Assembly: GCA_020057805.1 (NCBI GenBank)
Contig: JAGVFD010000065.1
Span: 1-5,357, forward strand
Reading direction: 5' to 3'
DNA from: Sideroxydans sp.
GTDB taxonomy: Bacteria > Pseudomonadota > Gammaproteobacteria > Burkholderiales > Gallionellaceae
Length of the DNA: 5,357 bases
The notes beneath the pieces were generated by a model. It did no database searches. It was not told the DNA's origin and was given only the letters and a program-made list of their open reading frames with translations. Shown in pieces: positions 1 through 5,357 of this stretch (its first letter is position 1; every line of letters starts with the position of its first letter). Both the position numbers and the translations under genes were made by a program.

Positions 1-509
1 ACTTGGAAGGCGATGCCAAAAGCCATGAACATGCCAATCACGAAACTCAAATACTTGTCGATGTCCGTCATCACCGCCACACCTTGGGGCGCAGCCGCTG
101 TGATGAATCCAAACACAACGGGGAATACCGCAAAATAGGCGAAGGCCATGCCGCTGTAAAACAGCAAGGTGCTGGCAATCACCAGGGGCAACACCATGCG
201 TTTCTCTTGTGCGTACAAACCTGGTGCGACGAAGCGCCACACTTGATAGAGCATGTAAGGGAGTGCAATAAGAAAGGCAGCCATCATGGCTACTTTGAGT
301 GGCACGAAAAAAGGCGTGGTGACATCGGTGGCAATCATCTGCCCGCCTTGCGGCAATTTGGCCAACATGGGTTGCGCCAACAGCGAATACAAATCGGCAG
401 CCCACGGAAATAAACAGAGGAATATCAGTAACAACGCGAGTGCCGAGTTCAACAGGCGCGAACGCAATTCGATGAGGTGCCCCACCAAACTTTCACTGAT
501 ACCCATCAT
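1..509 (-). CDS. tatC: Sec-independent protein translocase subunit TatC (5' part only, runs off the left edge)
   Basis: TatC is the polytopic inner-membrane core of the twin-arginine translocase. With TatB it forms the receptor for RR signal peptides of folded exported proteins. The window encodes the first 169 residues of a family usually about 240-260 long; no stop occurs before the left edge. The translation follows E. coli TatC closely: HLIELR at residues 11-16, with E14 and R16 matching the signal-peptide-binding E15 and R17 of E. coli; P47; KLPQGGQMIATDV at 51-63; YQVWRFVAPGLY at 88-99; and E102 matching E. coli E103. Hydrophobic segments lie near 19-36, 70-92, 106-130 and 154-169. The start is ATGATG; the first ATG overlaps the tatB stop as ATGA, and the second, one codon later, is equally possible. 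No clear Shine-Dalgarno site precedes it, suggesting coupling to tatB. Family identity is very secure. Confidence 0.97.
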   Translation of the reverse strand, partial: MMGISESLVGHLIELRSRLLNSALALLLIFLCLFPWAADLYSLLAQPMLAKLPQGGQMIATDVTTPFFVPLKVAMMAAFLIALPYMLYQVWRFVAPGLYAQEKRMVLPLVIASTLLFYSGMAFAYFAVFPVVFGFITAAAPQGVAVMTDIDKYLSFVIGMFMAFGIAFQ

Positions 510-853
510 TGCGGCTTGCTGGGCGCATCGTTAAGCGCCGTAGCCTCGGGCAATTCGACGGCAGGGGCCAAACGATGCTGGGCTTGAAGAATCTGCTGTT
601 CCAAAGTGAGTTGCGCAGTTTTCACTTCTTGCTCCACTTCGCCTACTTGCTGCATCAAGCTATGCTTCATCTTGCGCGCCGCGTCCAAATCCATTTCATT
701 GGAAATGTCGTTTTTCACGGTGCTCACATAACGTTGCACCCTACCCCACAGGTGCCCTGCCGTGCGTGCCACTTGAGGCAAACGTTCAGGGCCGATGACG
801 ATAAGTGCGACCAATGCGACCACAATCAATTCAGAGAATGCAATGTCGAACAC
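506..853 (-). CDS. tatB: Sec-independent protein translocase subunit TatB
   Basis: TatB is a single-span inner-membrane protein that binds TatC and helps present twin-arginine signal peptides to the translocase. The 115-residue product starts with MFDIAFSEL, including the conserved E8. It has one membrane helix at about 5-20, the hinge motif GPERLP at 21-26, an amphipathic helix to about 45, and a charged, Gln-rich region at about 47-95 that is probably helical. A Pro/Ala-rich tail ends it. GPERLP and E8 separate it from TatA. It is shorter than E. coli TatB (171 residues), mainly at the poorly conserved C-terminus. The initiation codon is GTG, fixed by the family N-terminus. It lies 2 bases after the tatA stop, with only a weak purine stretch before it. 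Its stop overlaps the tatC start by 4 bases. Confidence 0.96.
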   Translation of the reverse strand: MFDIAFSELIVVALVALIVIGPERLPQVARTAGHLWGRVQRYVSTVKNDISNEMDLDAARKMKHSLMQQVGEVEQEVKTAQLTLEQQILQAQHRLAPAVELPEATALNDAPSKPQ

Positions 854-855
854 GA

Positions 856-1053
856 CTATTTATCTTTCACTTCGCCTTCGATGGTTTTAGCATCCGGCTT
901 GGGTGCACCTGCTTCTTCGCCCTTCATGCCATCTTTGAAACCTTTAACAGCACCGCCTAAATCCCCCCCAATGTTGCGCAGCTTTTTAGTACCAAACACC
1001 AGTACCACCACCAACAACACGATCAACCAATGCCAGATACTGAATGAACCCAT
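856..1053 (-). CDS. tatA: Sec-independent protein translocase subunit TatA
   Basis: TatA is the abundant small subunit that oligomerises at the TatBC receptor to allow folded proteins across the inner membrane. The 65-residue product has the canonical layout. A short periplasmic N-terminus (MGSFSIWHW) precedes a membrane helix at about 6-20. The hinge [10 protein letters not shown] follows at 20-29, then an amphipathic helix, [15 protein letters not shown] (29-43), and a charged hydrophilic tail. F20, G21 and F39 occupy the same positions as in E. coli TatA. The ATG is preceded by a strong AAGGAG site. It ends with TAG, 2 bases before tatB. TatE is an alternative label for such paralogues, but placement directly before tatB and tatC favours TatA. 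Confidence 0.97.
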   Translation of the reverse strand: MGSFSIWHWLIVLLVVVLVFGTKKLRNIGGDLGGAVKGFKDGMKGEEAGAPKPDAKTIEGEVKDK

Positions 1054-1059
1054 GATGCA

Positions 1060-1065
1060 CTCCTT
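1060..1065 (-). promoter_or_regulatory. Strong ribosome binding site of tatA
   Basis: The minus strand reads AAGGAG followed by 6 bases and the tatA ATG. It lies wholly in the 18-base gap after the HIT gene. It is a near-ideal Shine-Dalgarno site and the only one in the window that sits entirely outside coding sequence. It indicates efficient independent initiation at tatA. Confidence 0.85.
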
Positions 1066-1071
1066 ATTGAA

Positions 1072-1422
1072 TTATCTACGTTTGACCATCGGCGGAATGT
1101 TGCCGCCGCCGATAATGTGAATATGCAGATGAAATACTTCTTGTCCGCCGCCTTTGCCTGAATTGATGACCGTGCGAAAGCCATTTTCTAGCCCTTGTTG
1201 GCGCGCCAACTGGGGAGCAAGCAGCAGCATCTTACCTAACAAAGCCGCGTGACTTTCATCGGCTTCCAATAGCGAAACCAGATGGCGTTTAGGGATAAGC
1301 ATGAAGTGCACAGGTGCGACGGGATTGATGTCGTGGAAGGCCAACACTTCATCGTCTTCATACACCTTGCGACTGGGAATTTCACCGCGCGCAATTTTGC
1401 AAAAGAGGCAGTTTTCGCTCAT
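1072..1422 (-). CDS. hinT: HIT-family (HinT-like) purine nucleoside phosphoramidase
   Basis: This is a 116-residue cytosolic histidine-triad protein of the HINT branch. The family binds purine nucleotides and hydrolyses AMP-linked phosphoramidates; the bacterial cellular role is unsettled. The signature is FHLHIHII at 97-104, giving the H98-x-H100-x-H102 triad with H100 the expected nucleophile. It is preceded by [11 protein letters not shown] (86-96), the usual HINT loop with N87. The N-terminus [19 protein letters not shown] and the motif [19 protein letters not shown] (29-47) are also typical. C5 and C8 with H47 and H98 could form the zinc site known from some HIT proteins, which E. coli HinT lacks; this is inference. 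The ATG overlaps the hisE stop as ATGA, and AAGG lies about 10 bases upstream within hisE. Its place between his and tat genes is a conserved context, not evidence of a role in either pathway. The gene symbol is by family resemblance. Confidence 0.93.
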   Translation of the reverse strand: MSENCLFCKIARGEIPSRKVYEDDEVLAFHDINPVAPVHFMLIPKRHLVSLLEADESHAALLGKMLLLAPQLARQQGLENGFRTVINSGKGGGQEVFHLHIHIIGGGNIPPMVKRR

Positions 1423-1736
1423 TTACGGCTCGCCTTTTCCGCAATGCCCGACACACCTTCGCGGCGCGCTAACTCATTCAACACATCGTCTGCACTCAAG
1501 CCTTTGTGTGCCAACAGCACCAAGGTGTGAAACCACAAATCGGCGACTTCGTAAGTGAGATGTTGCTTGTCGTCATCCTTGGCGGCCAACAGCACTTCGC
1601 CTGCTTCCTCAATCACTTTTTTCAGGATAGCGTCATCGCCTTTGCTGAAAAGTTTGGCGACATAAGACGATTCAGCCGCTGCGCCTTTGCGTGCTTCAAT
1701 CGTTTCAGTCAGCCGTTGCAGAATGTCGTTGTTCAT
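1419..1736 (-). CDS. hisE: Phosphoribosyl-ATP pyrophosphatase HisE
   Basis: HisE hydrolyses phosphoribosyl-ATP to phosphoribosyl-AMP and pyrophosphate, the second step of histidine synthesis. The 105-residue protein is an all-alpha MazG-like fold of normal length for free-standing HisE. It carries [17 protein letters not shown] (24-40) and the metal-binding pattern EExxE...ExxD at E43, E44, E47, E63 and D66 (motifs VIEEAGEV and YEVADLWFH). In many enterobacteria this domain is fused behind HisI; here it is a separate gene that overlaps both neighbours by 4 bases (ATGA at each end). The nearest purine-rich stretch upstream (GATGAG) is too far from the ATG to be a good ribosome site, so coupling to hisI is likely. 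Confidence 0.97.
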   Translation of the reverse strand: MNNDILQRLTETIEARKGAAAESSYVAKLFSKGDDAILKKVIEEAGEVLLAAKDDDKQHLTYEVADLWFHTLVLLAHKGLSADDVLNELARREGVSGIAEKASRK

Positions 1737-2122
1737 TTTTTATAAATCTCATCAGGGGATTTCAGCACGGCATCCGTCTCTACCCATTGCTCGTTTTTTA
1801 GCACGCTGAAGAAACAACTCTCACGCCCCGTGTGGCAAGCAATGCCGCCTTGTTGCTCAATCTTCAGCAGAATCACATCGCTATCGCAGTCCAAACGAAT
1901 TTCTTTCACTTTTTGGATATGTCCCGACTCTTCGCCTTTGTGCCACAGCTTTTTGCGCGAACGTGACCAATACACGGCCTCGGATTTTTGTTGCGTCAGT
2001 TGCAACGCTTCACGATTCATCCACGCCACCATCAACACACGACCTGTCAACGCATCTTGCGCAATCGCAGGCACTAGACCGTCGTCCGACCAGTTCACTT
2101 TATTGAGCCACACTGAACTCAC
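1733..2122 (-). CDS. hisI: Phosphoribosyl-AMP cyclohydrolase HisI
   Basis: HisI opens the adenine ring of phosphoribosyl-AMP to give ProFAR, the third histidine step, using zinc. The 129-residue product has the typical N-terminal stretch [20 protein letters not shown] (14-33) followed by WMNREAL. It then shows [18 protein letters not shown] (51-68) and the metal-binding pair RLDCDSD (76-82) and [13 protein letters not shown] (92-104). The conserved cysteines are C79, C96 and C103, with D78, D80 and D82 as expected acidic metal ligands. The start codon is GTG, in a GTGA overlap with the hisF stop. A second GTG three codons later is possible, but a GAGGTGA ribosome site spaced for the first GTG favours the longer form. 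There is no HisE domain at the C-terminus, which ends at IYKK. Confidence 0.97.
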   Translation of the reverse strand: MSSVWLNKVNWSDDGLVPAIAQDALTGRVLMVAWMNREALQLTQQKSEAVYWSRSRKKLWHKGEESGHIQKVKEIRLDCDSDVILLKIEQQGGIACHTGRESCFFSVLKNEQWVETDAVLKSPDEIYKK

Positions 2123-2877
2123 AATCTCACCTCAATACCCTGTTTAGCCATATGCTGCTTGGCCTGCTGCACGGTGTATTCACCAAAGTGAAAGATGCTG
2201 GCGGCGAGTACGGCATCGGCGCCACCTTGCTTCACGCCATCTGCCAAATGTTGCAAATTGCCCACGCCGCCACTGGCAATCAAGGGAATCTCCAGCACAT
2301 CGGTCACCGCACGGGTGAGGGCTAAATCGAAGCCGCTCTTTTGCCCATCTTTATCCATACTGGTGAGCAAAATTTCGCCCGCGCCCAAGCGCTGCATTTT
2401 TTGCGCCCACTCGATCACATCCAAGCCGGTCGCCTTACGTCCACCGTGAGTGAATACTTCCCATTTACCGGGTGCGACCTGCTTCGCATCAATCGCCACC
2501 ACGATGCACTGCGAGCCATAACGCGCTGCCGCATCCGCGACCAGTTGCGGATTGACGACGGCCGAGGTGTTGATGCTGACCTTATCCGCACCAGCGTTGA
2601 GCAGATTGCGTACGTCTTGCACTTCGCGTACGCCCCCGCCCACAGTCAACGGAATAAACACCTGTTCAGCCACTTGCTCGATGATGCGGAAGATGATGCC
2701 GCGATCATCCGAACTGGCGGTGATGTCAAGAAAGGTGAGTTCGTCCGCACCCTGTTGGTCATAGCGTTTAGCGATTTCAACGGGGTCGCCTGCGTCGCGC
2801 AATTCAACAAAACTGACGCCTTTAACCACGCGCCCTGCCGTGACGTCCAAGCAAGGAATAATGCGTTTCGCCAGCAT
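2119..2877 (-). CDS. hisF: Imidazole glycerol phosphate synthase cyclase subunit HisF
   Basis: HisF is the (beta/alpha)8-barrel cyclase that takes PRFAR plus ammonia from HisH and yields imidazole glycerol phosphate and AICAR. The 252-residue length is normal. The N-terminus [12 protein letters not shown] places the catalytic acid at D11, and VVAIDAK places the second at D130, both at the positions known for the family. Phosphate-binding loops are visible as TVGGGVR (78-84) and ASGGVGN (201-207), and [13 protein letters not shown] (172-184) is a typical HisF segment. The ATG shares one base with the hisA stop (TGATG), and no Shine-Dalgarno site is apparent, so translation probably depends on hisA. 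Half-barrel similarity to HisA is expected, but the CLDV start and D130 context identify HisF. Confidence 0.98.
   Translation of the reverse strand: MLAKRIIPCLDVTAGRVVKGVSFVELRDAGDPVEIAKRYDQQGADELTFLDITASSDDRGIIFRIIEQVAEQVFIPLTVGGGVREVQDVRNLLNAGADKVSINTSAVVNPQLVADAAARYGSQCIVVAIDAKQVAPGKWEVFTHGGRKATGLDVIEWAQKMQRLGAGEILLTSMDKDGQKSGFDLALTRAVTDVLEIPLIASGGVGNLQHLADGVKQGGADAVLAASIFHFGEYTVQQAKQHMAKQGIEVRL
2127..2133 (-). promoter_or_regulatory. Ribosome binding site of hisI, inside the end of hisF
   Basis: The minus strand reads GAGGTGA, a 7-base match to the anti-Shine-Dalgarno sequence, followed by GATT and then the GTG start. The same bases encode the last residues of HisF (E-V-R). Its spacing selects the first GTG over the second, 9 bases downstream. 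Confidence 0.75.
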
Positions 2878-3635
2878 CAGATTTTAGGTGACAGCTCGTC
2901 TGCCAAGGCTTGCGCAGCGCGGAAATCGAGTGTGCCTTCATAGATGGCGCGACCGGTAATCGCGCCCGTAATGCCTTCGCCGCGCACGGCGCAGAGCTTG
3001 CGCACATCGTCTAGATTGGTGATTCCGCCGCTGGCAATGACCGGCACATGCAGAGGACGCGCCAATTCAACCGTCGCCTCAATATTCACGCCAGACATCA
3101 TGCCGTCGCGCCCGATGTCGGTATAGATAATCGCTTCTACGCCATACCCTTCAAAGCGCTTGGCCAAATCACCCACATCGTGCCCCGTGAGTTTTGACCA
3201 TCCATCCACCGCCACTTTACCCGCCTTGGCATCCAAGCCCACCATCACATGACCGGGGAATGCGTCGCACGCTTCGTGCAAAAAGCCCGGCACTTTCACC
3301 GCTGCTGTGCCGATGATGACGTAAGTGACGCCCAAATCCAGATAGCGTTCGATGGTTTCCAAATCGCGAATGCCCCCACCCAGCTGCACGGGAATGTCGT
3401 TGCCGACTGCCTCGATGATGCTGCGCACAGCCGCTTCATTTTTGGGCTTACCCGCAAATGCGCCATTCAAGTCAACCAGATGCAAGCGCCGCGCGCCTTG
3501 CGCCAGCCAATGTTTGGCCATCGCCGCTGGGTCGTCAGAGAACACGGTTGCGCCCTCCATTTCGCCTTGGCGCAGACGGACACATTGACCATCTTTCAAA
3601 TCAATCGCGGGAATAATGAGTGTTTTCGTATCCAT
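2877..3635 (-). CDS. hisA: ProFAR isomerase HisA
   Basis: HisA converts ProFAR to PRFAR by an Amadori rearrangement in a (beta/alpha)8 barrel. The 252-residue product shows [16 protein letters not shown] (6-21) with the catalytic base at D12, and VGLDAKAG (132-139) with the second acid at D135. Other expected motifs are VQLGGGIRD (83-91), [12 protein letters not shown] (171-182), VIASGGITN (199-207) and [11 protein letters not shown] (224-234). TrpF/PriA dual activity is possible in principle for this fold, but the organism's other his genes and the E. coli-like motifs point to ordinary HisA. It lies 12 bases after hisH, and that gap has no recognisable Shine-Dalgarno site. The product begins [12 protein letters not shown], a few residues longer at the N-terminus than E. 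coli HisA; no better internal start is available. Confidence 0.98.
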   Translation of the reverse strand: MDTKTLIIPAIDLKDGQCVRLRQGEMEGATVFSDDPAAMAKHWLAQGARRLHLVDLNGAFAGKPKNEAAVRSIIEAVGNDIPVQLGGGIRDLETIERYLDLGVTYVIIGTAAVKVPGFLHEACDAFPGHVMVGLDAKAGKVAVDGWSKLTGHDVGDLAKRFEGYGVEAIIYTDIGRDGMMSGVNIEATVELARPLHVPVIASGGITNLDDVRKLCAVRGEGITGAITGRAIYEGTLDFRAAQALADELSPKI

Positions 3636-3647
3636 GATGAGTAATGA

Positions 3648-4283
3648 TTAAACAGGATTCCAGTTAATGAAATTTTGCAGCAGTTGCAAGCCAGCAGCTG
3701 CACTCTTTTCGGGGTGAAACTGTACCGCGAATAAATTATTGCGCGCAACCGCGCATACAAAAGGCTGCGGATAGTCAGTAGTGGCTTGCACCCCGCCAGC
3801 CTCACGCGGCTTCACGTAATAGCTGTGCACAAAATAGAAGCGCGCGTCTTGCGCAATGCCCGCCCACAGCGGATGGTCACCATGCTTAACGCCATTCCAG
3901 CCCATGTGCGGCACTTTAAGTTGATTTCCTTGCGCATCTTTCATATGCGCATCGAAACGTAGCACCTCGCCCGCTAACACGCCCAAGCCCGGCACATCCC
4001 CTTCGGCGCTATGCTCAAACAACATTTGCAAGCCGATGCAAATACCCAAGAAGGGCTTGTTGTGCGCAGCATCCAACACGGCTTGGCGCAGACCGCGCGC
4101 TTCCAACTCACGCATACAATCAGGCATCGCGCCTTGTCCTGGGAAAATCACGCGTTGCGCGTTGGCAATCACCTGCGCATCATCCGTCACACACACGTCG
4201 GCATGGGGAGCAACCTTGCGCACGGCCTGATACACCGAGCGCAAATTGCCCATACCGTAATCAACAATCGCAACATCAACCAT
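3648..4283 (-). CDS. hisH: Imidazole glycerol phosphate synthase glutaminase subunit HisH
   Basis: HisH is the class I (triad) glutamine amidotransferase that hydrolyses glutamine and channels ammonia to HisF. The 211-residue product begins VDVAIVDYGMGNLRSV. It has the oxyanion-side motif FPGQGAM (47-53), the nucleophile elbow FLGICIGLQMLF (78-89) with C82, and the remaining triad residues in AVQFHPEKS (186-194), H190 and E192. VPHMGWN (124-130) and FVHSYYV (151-157) are HisH-specific and rule out other amidotransferases such as PabA. It lies 6 bases after hisB. The nearest AAAGG is about 15 bases from the ATG, which is too far for a strong site, so reinitiation after hisB is likely. hisA separates it from its partner hisF, a common order. 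Confidence 0.98.
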   Translation of the reverse strand: MVDVAIVDYGMGNLRSVYQAVRKVAPHADVCVTDDAQVIANAQRVIFPGQGAMPDCMRELEARGLRQAVLDAAHNKPFLGICIGLQMLFEHSAEGDVPGLGVLAGEVLRFDAHMKDAQGNQLKVPHMGWNGVKHGDHPLWAGIAQDARFYFVHSYYVKPREAGGVQATTDYPQPFVCAVARNNLFAVQFHPEKSAAAGLQLLQNFINWNPV

Positions 4284-4289
4284 AACGGA

Positions 4290-4877
4290 TTACAGCGTGC
4301 CTTTTGTTGAAGGCATAACGCCCACCATCCGCGGGTCTTGTTCCAATGCCACGCGCAAGGCACGGCCAAATGCCTTAAAGATGGTTTCGGCTTGATGGTG
4401 CGCGTTGTCACCCGCCAAGTTATCAATGTGCAATGTCACTAAGGCATGATTCACAAAGCCTTGGAAAAATTCACGTATCAAATCCACATCAAACTCACCG
4501 ATGTTAGAACGCGTGAATTCGCAGTTAAACACCAGCCCAGGACGTCCCGAAATATCCAACACCACACGCGACAAGGCTTCATCCAGCGGCACGTAAGCGT
4601 GGCCGTAACGACGCAAACCCTTCTTGTCGCCGATGGCCTGATTAAAGGCTTGCCCCAAGGTGATGCCGATGTCTTCCACCGTGTGGTGAGCATCAATATG
4701 TAAATCGCCTTTGGCAAGAATGTCTAAATCCACCAAGCCGTGACGCGCCACTTGATCCAACATGTGCTCAAGGAAGTGCAAGCCGGTATCGAACTTCACC
4801 TTGCCTGTGCCGTCGAGATTGAGCTCGACCGCGATTTTTGTTTCTAGGGTGTTACGAGTTACATGTGCGCTGCGCAT
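4290..4877 (-). CDS. hisB: Imidazoleglycerol-phosphate dehydratase HisB (monofunctional)
   Basis: HisB dehydrates imidazole glycerol phosphate to imidazole acetol phosphate, using manganese. At 195 residues it is the dehydratase alone, without the N-terminal histidinol-phosphate phosphatase domain of the enterobacterial bifunctional protein. Another gene must therefore supply that phosphatase. Diagnostic motifs are [16 protein letters not shown] (32-47), [13 protein letters not shown] (60-72) and [18 protein letters not shown] (155-172). Together they supply the His/Glu ligands of the two metal sites (H64, H65, E68, H160, H161, E164). The internal repeat of HHxxE reflects the family's duplicated fold. 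The C-terminus ends MPSTKGTL. The start is supported by the family-typical VTRNTLET beginning and an AAGG site 6 bases before the ATG. Confidence 0.98.
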   Translation of the reverse strand: MRSAHVTRNTLETKIAVELNLDGTGKVKFDTGLHFLEHMLDQVARHGLVDLDILAKGDLHIDAHHTVEDIGITLGQAFNQAIGDKKGLRRYGHAYVPLDEALSRVVLDISGRPGLVFNCEFTRSNIGEFDVDLIREFFQGFVNHALVTLHIDNLAGDNAHHQAETIFKAFGRALRVALEQDPRMVGVMPSTKGTL

Positions 4878-4883
4878 GATTGG

Positions 4884-4887
4884 CCTT
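4884..4887 (-). promoter_or_regulatory. Ribosome binding site of hisB
   Basis: The minus strand reads AAGG followed by 6 bases and the hisB ATG. It overlaps the hisC TAA stop. It is short but well spaced, and it supports the chosen hisB start. Confidence 0.55.
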
Positions 4888-5357
4888 ATGCGAGTGAGTT
4901 AATCGAATCTTGCAATGCTGCGATGAAGCTATCGTTCTCCTGCGGCGTGCCCACGGTGACGCGCAAACAATCGGCAAGGGCGGGGTGACCGCCATTCAAA
5001 TTCTTAATCAGCACGCCACGTTGCTTAAGCCATTCAAAGTGTTGCGTGGCTTGTGCCACCCGCAACAAAATAAAGTTAGCTTCACTGGGATACACCGTCA
5101 CCCCTTGCGTGGCTTGCAGTGTCACCATTAAGCGTGTGCGTTCTTGCTTAATGCGCTCGGCTTGCGCCAACAACACGCCATGGTGTTGCAATAATTTTAC
5201 CGCGACCATTTGCGGTAAAACGCCAACATTATACGGTAAGCGCAACTTTTCTAGCTGGCTCAACCAAGCTGTTGAACCCGCCAAAAAACCCAGTCGCAAT
5301 CCAGCCATGCCCAGCTTGGAATAGGTGCGCATCACCAACAGATTATCGTAGTGCGCC
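4886..5357 (-). CDS. hisC: Histidinol-phosphate aminotransferase HisC (3' part only, runs off the right edge)
   Basis: HisC is a PLP-dependent class I/II aminotransferase that converts imidazole acetol phosphate and glutamate to histidinol phosphate. Only the last 156 residues are present, of a family usually about 350-370 long; the open frame continues without a stop to the right edge. The first visible residues, [20 protein letters not shown], contain the PLP-binding lysine in SKLG (codon at 5315-5317), followed by RLGFLAG with the conserved Arg. The C-terminal [11 protein letters not shown] holds the substrate-carboxylate Arg typical of HisC. Internal TTG or ATG codons near 5330 are not the start, because the aligned protein begins well upstream. 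The gene ends 8 bases before hisB. A paralogous aromatic aminotransferase role cannot be excluded from sequence alone, but the operon position makes HisC by far the best reading. Confidence 0.96.
   Translation of the reverse strand, partial: AHYDNLLVMRTYSKLGMAGLRLGFLAGSTAWLSQLEKLRLPYNVGVLPQMVAVKLLQHHGVLLAQAERIKQERTRLMVTLQATQGVTVYPSEANFILLRVAQATQHFEWLKQRGVLIKNLNGGHPALADCLRVTVGTPQENDSFIAALQDSINSLA
5171..5188. repeat. Small inverted repeat inside hisC
   Basis: CAACAC and GTGTTG form 6-base perfect arms around a 6-base spacer (GCCATG). It sits in the hisC coding region, close to the longer inverted repeat at 5195-5220. Alone it could easily be chance. Confidence 0.5.
5195..5220. repeat. Perfect inverted repeat with 9-base arms inside hisC
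   Basis: TTTTACCGC (5195-5203) and GCGGTAAAA (5212-5220) are perfect reverse complements separated by 8 bases. In the minus-strand transcript they could form a 9-bp stem with a GC core, followed by UUAUU. The bases also encode HisC residues in the segment around PQMVAVKLL, so this is a coding-region structure. Whether it has a function is unknown; the terminator-like look is weak because the run after the stem is short and interrupted. Confidence 0.6.

Noticed and set aside
3..413. Plus-strand open frame of 136 codons at the left edge.
   Set aside because: The minus strand here encodes TatC with strong residue-by-residue similarity to E. coli TatC, so the His-rich plus-strand product is a shadow.
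1054..1071. The 18-base HIT-tatA gap as a possible promoter.
   Set aside because: It is too short for a promoter and is taken up by the tatA ribosome site. I saw no convincing -35/-10 pair in the adjacent coding sequence.
1090..1108. CGGCGG...CCGCCG inverted repeat near the end of the HIT gene, considered as a terminator before tatA.
   Set aside because: It lies inside the coding sequence for the conserved GGGNIPP segment and has no T-run after it. The Gly and Pro codons explain the GC-rich arms.
509..1120. Plus-strand open frame of about 200 codons across tatB, tatA and the end of the HIT gene.
   Set aside because: It is antisense to three well-supported genes, has no recognisable domain and shows low-complexity shadow composition.
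1733..1740. Possible broken HisI-HisE fusion.
   Set aside because: Both proteins are full length for separate family members, with intact motifs and a normal ATGA overlap. Separate genes are common in this group.
2341..2943. Plus-strand open frame of about 200 codons opposite hisF.
   Set aside because: It lies wholly antisense to hisF and the end of hisA. Its translation resembles no family I know, and the minus-strand genes are unambiguous.
3596..3805. Minus-strand open frame overlapping the hisH-hisA junction in another frame.
   Set aside because: It is out of frame with hisH, which has an intact catalytic triad through this region, so it is not a separate gene or a frameshift remnant.
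1..5357. Search for a novel system, mobile element, CRISPR array or dispersed uptake-sequence repeat.
   Set aside because: Every stretch is accounted for by recognised core genes. No direct-repeat array, transposase or repeated 10-base motif was evident by eye.

Overview
This window is one compact block of eleven genes, all on the minus strand, so transcription runs from the right end to the left. Read in that direction it holds the 3' part of hisC, then hisB, hisH, hisA, hisF, hisI, hisE, a HIT-family (HinT-like) gene, tatA, tatB and the 5' part of tatC. Both ends cut through genes. Intergenic space is almost nil: the longest gap is 18 bases, between the HIT gene and tatA, and five junctions overlap by 1 to 4 bases. 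No tRNA, rRNA, mobile element, CRISPR array, terminator or plausible plus-strand gene was found.

The order hisCBHAFIE, HIT, tatABC with separate hisI and hisE and a monofunctional hisB is, from general knowledge, typical of Betaproteobacteria. No extra gene lies between hisB and hisH or between hisE and the HIT gene, unlike arrangements I recall from Burkholderia relatives, so a Nitrosomonadales/Methylophilales-like lineage is a reasonable but unproven guess. The TatA and TatC sequences closely resemble the proteobacterial (E. coli-type) families.

Right part (about 1419-5357): histidine biosynthesis. HisE and HisI carry out the second and third steps on phosphoribosyl-ATP. HisA isomerises ProFAR to PRFAR. 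The HisH/HisF glutamine amidotransferase-cyclase makes imidazole glycerol phosphate and releases AICAR to purine synthesis. HisB dehydrates imidazole glycerol phosphate, and HisC transaminates the product. HisG, HisD and a histidinol-phosphate phosphatase are not in the window; hisG and hisD may lie to the right, upstream of hisC.

Left part (1-1422): a small nucleotide-phosphoramidase-like HIT protein followed by the three-component Tat translocase, which exports folded proteins carrying twin-arginine signals. Its genes appear to be the distal end of the same transcription unit. tatA has the clearest ATG-linked ribosome binding site in the window, whereas tatB starts with GTG and has a weak site.

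Nothing seen here is a previously undescribed system. The observations worth a second look concern how the operon is translated (overlaps, missing Shine-Dalgarno sites, tatA versus tatB initiation) and a pair of inverted repeats inside hisC.
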